NCBI GenBank assembly: GCA_947385185.1
Contig: CANDJX010000059.1
Span: forward strand, 1-9,569
Reading direction: 5' to 3'
DNA from: an uncultured Clostridia bacterium
GTDB taxonomy: Bacteria > Bacillota > Clostridia > Christensenellales > Pumilibacteraceae
Length of the DNA: 9,569 nt
The position numbers were made by a program, and so were the translations under genes. Of this stretch, positions 5,095 through 9,569 are shown in pieces; the stretch's first letter is position 1; every line of letters begins with the position of its first letter. The notes beneath the pieces were generated by a model that was given only the letters and a program-made list of their open reading frames with translations, searched no databases and had not been told where the DNA came from.

Positions 5095-7761
5095 ATGAAC
5101 TCAACGAACACACGGGGCAGTAAAACTCTGTCCACGATCGATCTTCTCGATTATTCGGCTTCAAAGGGTCATAAGCGCAAACCGAAAAAGCGCAACGGGG
5201 TAGACCCCGCGCGCGCCGAGCGGTACAGCCCCGACGCCGACACGGGGCTTGCCTCCGAGCAGGTCGAAAAACGCATAAGCGACGGACTCGTCAACGTATC
5301 GAGCAAATCGGTAGGGCGGTCGTATTTCCGTATAATCGCGTCCAATCTGTTCACATATCTGAACCTTCTTATCGTCGTGATTTTCGTCGCGATGCTTTTG
5401 GTCGTGGATTTCGCCAAAGACTGGAGTAAGTTCCTGTTCGTTGTCATAGTGTCGGTCAATACCGTCATAGGTATCGTGCTCGAAATAAAATCCAAAATGA
5501 CGATAGACAAACTGAAACTCGTGACCGCTCCGACGGCGATCGTCGTGCGCGACGGATTTACCAAAGCGATCCCCGTGCGCGACGTCGTTCTCGACGATAT
5601 TATTTATCTCGAGTCGGGCAAGCAGATCGGCGCGGATTCCGTGATCGTCAAGGGCGAATGCGAAGTGAACGAGTCCATGCTTACCGGCGAAAGCGTACCT
5701 ATTCGCAAAGGAGTCGGCGACGTTATATTTTCCGGTTCGTTCATGACGTCGGGCAACTGCTATGCGCGCGTGGACAAGATCGGCGACGACAATTACGTCG
5801 AGACGCTTTCGTCCTACGCCAAAAAATACAAGAAACCGAAAAGCGAGCTCAACAACGCCATAAACCTCGTCATAAAGGTCGTATCCGTCATTATGATACC
5901 GATCGCGATCCTTATGATATACCGCACTTACAGCACGCTCGTCGTGGACGAAACCATGCTTATCGATCCGTGGGCGAGAGGCGACGGCGACGGGCATTTG
6001 TTTTATAAAATAATCACTACCGTATCAGGCGCACTCGTCGGAATGATTCCGTCGGGGATGTTCCTGCTTACGAGCGTCGCGCTCGCAACGTCGGTCATAA
6101 GGCTTGCGAAACGGCATACGTCGGTGCAGAACCTATACTGTATCGAAATGCTTGCGCGCGTCGACACGCTGTGCCTGGACAAAACGGGGACGATTACGGA
6201 CGGGTCGATGACGGTCAAGGAGGTCATTCCGATCAAGGGCGCGGAAACGAACGGGTTCACGGTCGGGGACATAATCGGCGCGATACTGTCTGCGACCGAG
6301 GATAATAATCAGACCGCGATCGCGCTCGCCGCAAAATTCGGATATAATCTCAAGTTCCGCGCGCTTACCGTGTTGCCGTTCTCGTCCACGCGTAAGATGT
6401 CTGCGGTGACTTTCGAGGATATGGGCACGTTTATGCTCGGCGCGCCCGAATTCGTGCTTACCGACATGGGTATGCGTATAAGAAAACTGATCGACGATAA
6501 CGCCGCGCAGGGCTATCGCGTTATGTGTCTGGCGCATTCGCCGTCGGATATACGCGGCGAAAAACTCCCCGCGCTTCGCCGTCCGCTCTGTCTGATCGTC
6601 ATAGAAGACCATATCCGCGACGACGCGGTCGAAACGATACGTTGGTTTAAGGAAAACGACGTTGCGGTCAAAGTGATTTCGGGCGACAACCCCATAACGG
6701 TATCCGAAGTCGCAAGGCGCGTGGGCGTCGAGGGCGCGGAAAAATACATCTCGCTCGAGGGCTTGTCTACGCATGAAGTCGTCGAAGCCGCGAACCGCTA
6801 TACCGTTTTCGGCAGAGTTACGCCCGAACAGAAGAGCATACTCGTAAAGAGCATGAAAGCCAAGGGTCATACCGTAGCCATGACGGGCGACGGCGTGAAC
6901 GACATACTCGCCATGCGCCAGGCGGACTGCGCGGTGTCCATCGCGTCCGGCTCGGAAGCGGCGCGCAACGTGGCGCATCTCGTCCTTATGGACAATAATT
7001 TCACGTCTATGCCCGACGTCGTAGTAGAGGGGCGGCGTGTCATAAACAATATCGCCAAATCTTCGTCGCTGTATCTGATGAAAACCATGATGACGGTCTT
7101 GCTGTCTATAGTGTCGCTCGCAATAGGAACGTCGTATTTCTTTACCACGAACATGACGCTCATGTATGAGATATTCATTACCGCGATACCGTCGTTCTTC
7201 CTCGCATTGCAGACGAACAAGGAGCGCGTTCAGGGTCGGTTCCTGACGAATATGCTGAAAAACGCATTCCCGGGCGGATTGACGCTGTCCGTCGCCGTTA
7301 TGGCGGTTTACGTGTACTGGCTGAATTTCGGCACGGGAGAGTTCGGCGGGGAGTATAATGCCGAATTCCTTACGATGGCGACGCTTACGCTTACCTACGC
7401 AGGATACTTCATGCTCATTCGTCTTGCGCAGCCGTATAACGCTTACCGCGTAGTGCTCGTTGCGCTCACGTTCGGGCTTTGTCTTTTCGGTACGATCGCG
7501 CTCGGCAGGTCGATGTTCGGTATGGATTTCGCCGCGATAACGATTACCGACTGGTTGTTTATTTCGACTACCGTCATGGCGGCGTACGGAGTGGTAAGCG
7601 TACTGTTTGCGATCACGGATAAGATAAACATCTCCACGCAGGCGATCGAGGTCGAGGCGGCGGCGCAGGAAAAACGCCGTATCGAAGAACAGCAGCTGCT
7701 CGACGAATATCGCGAACAGAAACGTAACGGCGAAGTAGATATTTCGGACGACGAAAAATAA
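5095..7761 (+). CDS. P-type cation-transporting ATPase, CtpE-like (probably Ca2+/Mg2+)
   Basis: An 888-residue membrane pump that moves cations at the cost of ATP through an aspartyl-phosphate. In order: a basic N-terminus, M1-M2 (about 83-130), actuator domain with LTGES (196-200), M3-M4 (257-335) with the M4 motif IPSG (318-321), phosphorylation site DKTGT with Asp362, nucleotide site with LGAPE (448-452) in place of KGA, ISGDNP (528-533), hinge TGDGVND (597-603), M5-M10 (about 659-841), and a charged helical tail (850-888). IPSGMFLLTSVALA, LGAPE and ITAIPSFFLAL resemble the CtpE group, whose mycobacterial member takes up calcium. I infer a divalent cation but not the direction. Ten membrane segments match P2-type pumps. 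No ribosome binding site precedes the ATG, and no better start exists. A hairpin follows the stop. Confidence 0.93.
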   Translation: MNSTNTRGSKTLSTIDLLDYSASKGHKRKPKKRNGVDPARAERYSPDADTGLASEQVEKRISDGLVNVSSKSVGRSYFRIIASNLFTYLNLLIVVIFVAMLLVVDFAKDWSKFLFVVIVSVNTVIGIVLEIKSKMTIDKLKLVTAPTAIVVRDGFTKAIPVRDVVLDDIIYLESGKQIGADSVIVKGECEVNESMLTGESVPIRKGVGDVIFSGSFMTSGNCYARVDKIGDDNYVETLSSYAKKYKKPKSELNNAINLVIKVVSVIMIPIAILMIYRTYSTLVVDETMLIDPWARGDGDGHLFYKIITTVSGALVGMIPSGMFLLTSVALATSVIRLAKRHTSVQNLYCIEMLARVDTLCLDKTGTITDGSMTVKEVIPIKGAETNGFTVGDIIGAILSATEDNNQTAIALAAKFGYNLKFRALTVLPFSSTRKMSAVTFEDMGTFMLGAPEFVLTDMGMRIRKLIDDNAAQGYRVMCLAHSPSDIRGEKLPALRRPLCLIVIEDHIRDDAVETIRWFKENDVAVKVISGDNPITVSEVARRVGVEGAEKYISLEGLSTHEVVEAANRYTVFGRVTPEQKSILVKSMKAKGHTVAMTGDGVNDILAMRQADCAVSIASGSEAARNVAHLVLMDNNFTSMPDVVVEGRRVINNIAKSSSLYLMKTMMTVLLSIVSLAIGTSYFFTTNMTLMYEIFITAIPSFFLALQTNKERVQGRFLTNMLKNAFPGGLTLSVAVMAVYVYWLNFGTGEFGGEYNAEFLTMATLTLTYAGYFMLIRLAQPYNAYRVVLVALTFGLCLFGTIALGRSMFGMDFAAITITDWLFISTTVMAAYGVVSVLFAITDKINISTQAIEVEAAAQEKRRIEEQQLLDEYREQKRNGEVDISDDEK

Positions 7762-7770
7762 CGTGATAAA

Positions 7771-7802
7771 TTATGACGACGCGGACAGCCGCGCCGTCAT
7801 AA
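7771..7802 (+). terminator. Long hairpin after the ATPase gene, terminator-like but without a T-run
   Basis: TTATGACG (7771-7778) and CGCGG (7780-7784) pair with CCGCG (7789-7793) and CGTCATAA (7795-7802), with one A-C mismatch and a 4-base loop ACAG. Only AATTCGTTT follows, so it may stop transcription weakly or protect the 3' end of the mRNA. Confidence 0.55.
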
Positions 7803-7806
7803 TTCG

Positions 7807-7835
7807 TTTACGGCGTTTAAGCGGCGTAATAAAAT
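7807..7835 (+). promoter_or_regulatory. Possible promoter of the phospholipase C-like gene
   Basis: TTTACG (7807-7812), 17 bases, then TAAAAT (7830-7835). Spacing and position fit, and transcription would start near 7842, 21 bases before the ATG. The match to consensus is only moderate. Confidence 0.5.
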
Positions 7836-7862
7836 CGCGAAAAAGGGGAAAAATCGAAAAGT

Positions 7863-8735
7863 ATGCCTACCGCTTATACTCATCAACTCATAGCCGAAGA
7901 CGCAAAGGACGTCATTCCGGACGGCGTTCGCTTAGCCGATTATTATTTCGGCGCGCAGGGTGCGGATTCGCTGTTCTTTTTTCGGTTCATAAAATTCGCG
8001 AAACACAATCTCGGCAATATGCTTCATACCGACGACATTTACGGGACGTTCACGACCATGCTCGGTTTTTGCCGCGAGCACCCGGAAGCGTTGTCCTACG
8101 TCCTCGGTTACGTTACGCACTGCGCGTCCGATTCGGTTTTTCACCCTTACGTATATTTCGTTGCGCATAAGCGCGGCGTTACAAAACTTCTGCGTTCCAT
8201 TTGCCATACGCGCATGGAAACCGATTTCGATTCGTACTTTCTCGATAAACTCGGGATCTCCGTAGAAAAGTACGGATTGCCTTACGGCGTACACGACATA
8301 AATATGAATATTATCACCGAGCTGTTTGTCCGCGTGTTCGAGGCGAAGGGCGTTTCGGCGACGAGGACGGCGGTGCGTCATGCCGTTAAAAATTATTTCC
8401 GTTACGTGCGCGGCACTACGGACAGGCATTTCCTGAAAGGCAGATTTTATGGGTTTTTGGGACGGCGCTCGCTCAGGTTCAGACATCTCGCAGCACTGTT
8501 CCGCAGAAAGGCAGACGAAATAGACCGTTCGTTTCTGAATGAGGAACACAACGAATGGCATTACCGCGAGGACGAAAGTCGTACGTCCACGGACGGCGCG
8601 GACGAGCTTTACGATAAAGCGGTGGAAAAGTGCCGGGATATGCTGAAAATGTTTATGGACGCGTATGAAGGTAAGGCGGAGTTGCCGCGGAGCGAGTTCA
8701 ATACGCATTTGCTGAACGGACTGGATAAAGAATAA
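7863..8735 (+). CDS. Zinc-dependent phospholipase C family protein
   Basis: A 290-residue protein that looks like a member of the Zn_dep_PLPC group, as found in many Clostridia without known function. It has the family layout of spaced His and Asp residues: YTHQLIAED near the N-terminus (His7, Asp13), FGAQGADSLFF (29-39), LHTDD (54-58), the central GYVTHCASDSVFHPY (82-96, His86, Asp90, His94), and HTRMETDFD (115-123). These could bind a zinc cluster as in bacterial phospholipase C. No signal peptide is visible, so unlike the secreted toxins it is probably cytoplasmic, and its substrate is unknown. The only ribosome binding site candidate is AGGGGA, 13 bases before ATG, which is weak. The MPTAYTHQLIAED start fits the family well. 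A separate promoter and a strong terminator suggest a single-gene transcript. Confidence 0.82.
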   Translation: MPTAYTHQLIAEDAKDVIPDGVRLADYYFGAQGADSLFFFRFIKFAKHNLGNMLHTDDIYGTFTTMLGFCREHPEALSYVLGYVTHCASDSVFHPYVYFVAHKRGVTKLLRSICHTRMETDFDSYFLDKLGISVEKYGLPYGVHDINMNIITELFVRVFEAKGVSATRTAVRHAVKNYFRYVRGTTDRHFLKGRFYGFLGRRSLRFRHLAALFRRKADEIDRSFLNEEHNEWHYREDESRTSTDGADELYDKAVEKCRDMLKMFMDAYEGKAELPRSEFNTHLLNGLDKE

Positions 8736-8752
8736 ATTTGCGTGTTTTAATG

Positions 8753-8790
8753 CAAAAGCGTCGATGCTCAACGCATCGACGCTTTTGTCG
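8753..8790 (+). terminator. Strong terminator after the phospholipase C-like gene
   Basis: A perfect 15-bp inverted repeat, CAAAAGCGTCGATGC (8753-8767) and GCATCGACGCTTTTG (8773-8787), has a 5-base loop. The A-run and T-run at the base of the stem make it plausible in both directions. Confidence 0.9.
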
Positions 8791-9030
8791 TTTGCGACAT
8801 ACCGCATAAGTTTTTATGAACCGGACAACGAGCAGAAGTTTAGAAACAGATACGATACGTAACAAGAGATAAGAAGCATAATAATCCTGTGAACAACGAG
8901 AAGTTTGCGCCATATAAAAAATAAAATTACAAAATCTTATAGTTCGCGTACAGAAAGCGGCGCAACGCTTGAAAAAATGGACATTTTTTGCTCAAAAATA
9001 GAAAATTTGTGCGCAATTTTAACAAACGTA
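8791..9030. other. AT-rich intergenic stretch without a supported gene
   Basis: I see no convincing gene here. A reading frame from TTG 8905 runs to 9108, but it has no ribosome binding site and runs across the promoter at 9031. The only pattern is an imperfect direct repeat, ACAACGAGCAGAAGTTT (8825-8841) and ACAACGAGAAGTTT (8893-8906). Base composition is much more AT-rich than in the coding regions to the left. Confidence 0.5.
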
Positions 9031-9059
9031 TTGACAAAACGTAAACGGTGTTTTATTAT
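9031..9059 (+). promoter_or_regulatory. Near-consensus promoter upstream of the decayed small gene
   Basis: TTGACA (9031-9036), 17 bases, then TATTAT (9054-9059). Transcription should start near 9066. AAGGAG (9083-9088) lies nine bases before the ATG at 9098, so the initiation signals are intact. Confidence 0.8.
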
Positions 9060-9097
9060 AAATCAGTATTACAGCGATTCAAAAGGAGTGAAAATCG

Positions 9098-9327
9098 ATG
9101 CAAAATAAAGAAAAAACATCGTTGTTCGGCAAGGCGTTTTTCAACAGCCGCATAAATGCGATAAATGCGTTGATTTTAAGATTGATGTATTCAGTTTATT
9201 ATTAGACTTAAAAGTCTTGATGAAAGAATATTATTTGGCTACATTTGAAGGCGATAAAAATTCTTTAATAGTCAGTTTCAATAATGGACAAAAATTTTGA
9301 CTTACATTAGAAGAAGTATGTTTATAA
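9098..9327 (+). pseudogene. Small gene, apparently frameshifted and interrupted by a stop; function unknown
   Basis: A good promoter and ribosome binding site lead into ATG 9098, but that frame ends after 35 codons (TAG 9203-9205). It begins MQNKEKTSLFGKAFFNSR. A second frame is open across the same stretch (9109 onward) and continues as DFKIDVFSLLLDLKVLMKEY and LATFEGDKNSLIVSFNNGQK to TGA 9298. Past that TGA the same frame reads LTLEEVCL and ends at TAA 9325. The run NGQKF, stop, LTLEEV looks like a once continuous beta-rich protein of roughly 75 residues. The simplest reading is one small gene damaged by a frameshift near 9150-9200 and a nonsense change at 9298. A 9-bp tandem duplication (ATAAATGCG twice, 9152-9169) sits near the suspected shift. 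Alternatives are a genuine 35-residue peptide or a second short gene from ATG 9220. The composition is AT-rich, unlike its neighbours. Confidence 0.5.
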
Positions 9328-9364
9328 TATACATCGCAAGTGAATTTGAAAAACGTAAAAAACT

Positions 9365-9397
9365 AACCGACCGCAGGTAATTTACCTGCGGGCGGTT
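9365..9397. terminator. 16-bp inverted repeat, possible terminator or operator
   Basis: AACCGACCGCAGGTAA (9365-9380) and TTACCTGCGGGCGGTT (9382-9397) are complementary with one mismatch. No T-run follows on the plus strand. On the minus strand the hairpin is followed by a short T-run (complement of 9357-9362). Its right arm overlaps the -35 box of the next gene, so it could also be a regulatory dyad. Confidence 0.55.
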
Positions 9398-9424
9398 GCA
9401 TAGCGGCGGAAAAAGTGGTATTAT
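9396..9424 (+). promoter_or_regulatory. Promoter of the radical SAM gene, predicted leaderless start
   Basis: TTGCAT (9396-9401), 17 bases, then TATTAT (9419-9424). The expected +1 is 9431, the A of the ATG. Confidence 0.7.
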
Positions 9425-9430
9425 ATATTT

Positions 9431-9569
9431 ATGGATCTCAGTTACGAACATTGCGAACTTTGTCCGCGCCGCTGCGGCGTGAACCGCGCGGAAAAAACGG
9501 GGTATTGCGGCGGCGGGACAAAAGCCGTCGTTGCGAAAACCATGTTGCATATGTGGGAAGAACCGTGCA
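9431..9569 (+). CDS. Radical SAM protein, PflX-like (3'-partial)
   Basis: Only the first 46 residues are in the window. They carry the N-terminal cysteine pattern of the PflX/COG1313 group: CELCPRRCGVNR (Cys8, Cys11, Cys15), then TGYCGGG (Cys26), then KTMLHMWEEPC, which in relatives leads into the radical SAM domain. The group is related to pyruvate formate-lyase activating enzymes, but its substrate is not established. The extra N-terminal cysteines probably bind an additional Fe-S cluster. No ribosome binding site precedes the ATG, and the promoter spacing predicts a leaderless mRNA. Confidence 0.88.
   Translation, partial: MDLSYEHCELCPRRCGVNRAEKTGYCGGGTKAVVAKTMLHMWEEPC

Noticed and set aside
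3330..5135. A 601-codon open frame on the minus strand
   Set aside because: It is antisense to the well-supported trpB and trpA genes, and its translation has no recognisable domain. Long antisense frames are common in GC-rich coding DNA.
8905..9108. A 67-codon frame starting at TTG
   Set aside because: It has no ribosome binding site, runs across a near-consensus promoter, and its translation has no plausible protein features.
9298..9300. TGA as a sense or selenocysteine codon
   Set aside because: TGA is used as an ordinary stop in the hydrolase, trpB and DJ-1-like genes, and the same small gene also appears frameshifted, so decay is the simpler explanation.
9302..9550. A minus-strand frame at the right end
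   Set aside because: It is antisense to the PflX-like gene start and crosses the inverted repeat and promoter.

Overview
The window looks like a chromosomal segment of an uncultured Clostridia-type Firmicute. The reasons are sigma-A-type promoters, GGAGG-like ribosome binding sites, a T-box riboswitch ahead of tryptophan genes, and moderately high GC coding DNA separated by AT-rich gaps. Assignment to a Christensenellales-like lineage is only an impression from style. The standard genetic code fits, with TAA and TGA as ordinary stops. I see no phage, IS, CRISPR, tRNA or rRNA gene, and no defence system.

Layout. The left edge (1-797) is the end of a Gln/Pro-rich, coiled-coil protein of unknown function, closed by a strong terminator. 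A dispersed palindromic repeat with a tandemly copied end (876-1004) follows. Next comes a divergent pair: a DJ-1/PfpI protein on the minus strand (1011-1565) and an alpha/beta hydrolase on the plus strand (1731-2639), each with its own promoter. A tRNA-Trp-type T-box (about 2700-2938), whose promoter -35 box overlaps the hydrolase stop codon, controls trpB-trpA (3114-5043). Then come a CtpE-like P-type cation ATPase (5095-7761), a zinc-dependent phospholipase C-like protein (7863-8735) with a strong terminator, an AT-rich stretch holding a decayed small gene (about 9098-9327), and the start of a PflX-like radical SAM protein (9431 to the edge).

How the genes work together. The only clear functional unit is T-box-trpB-trpA. 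Uncharged tRNA-Trp is expected to block the terminator and switch on tryptophan synthase. No other trp biosynthetic gene is adjacent. TrpA is strikingly altered at the indole-glycerol-phosphate site: the catalytic Asp is Glu, the GVTG lid loop is missing, and Asp replaces a phosphate-binding Ser. A TrpB paired with a TrpA that may not cleave indole-glycerol phosphate, or does so differently, is the most interesting lead here. A second theme is two genes (the ATPase and the radical SAM protein) whose -10 box lies exactly six bases before ATG with no ribosome binding site, which predicts leaderless mRNAs. The remaining genes look like independent housekeeping units.
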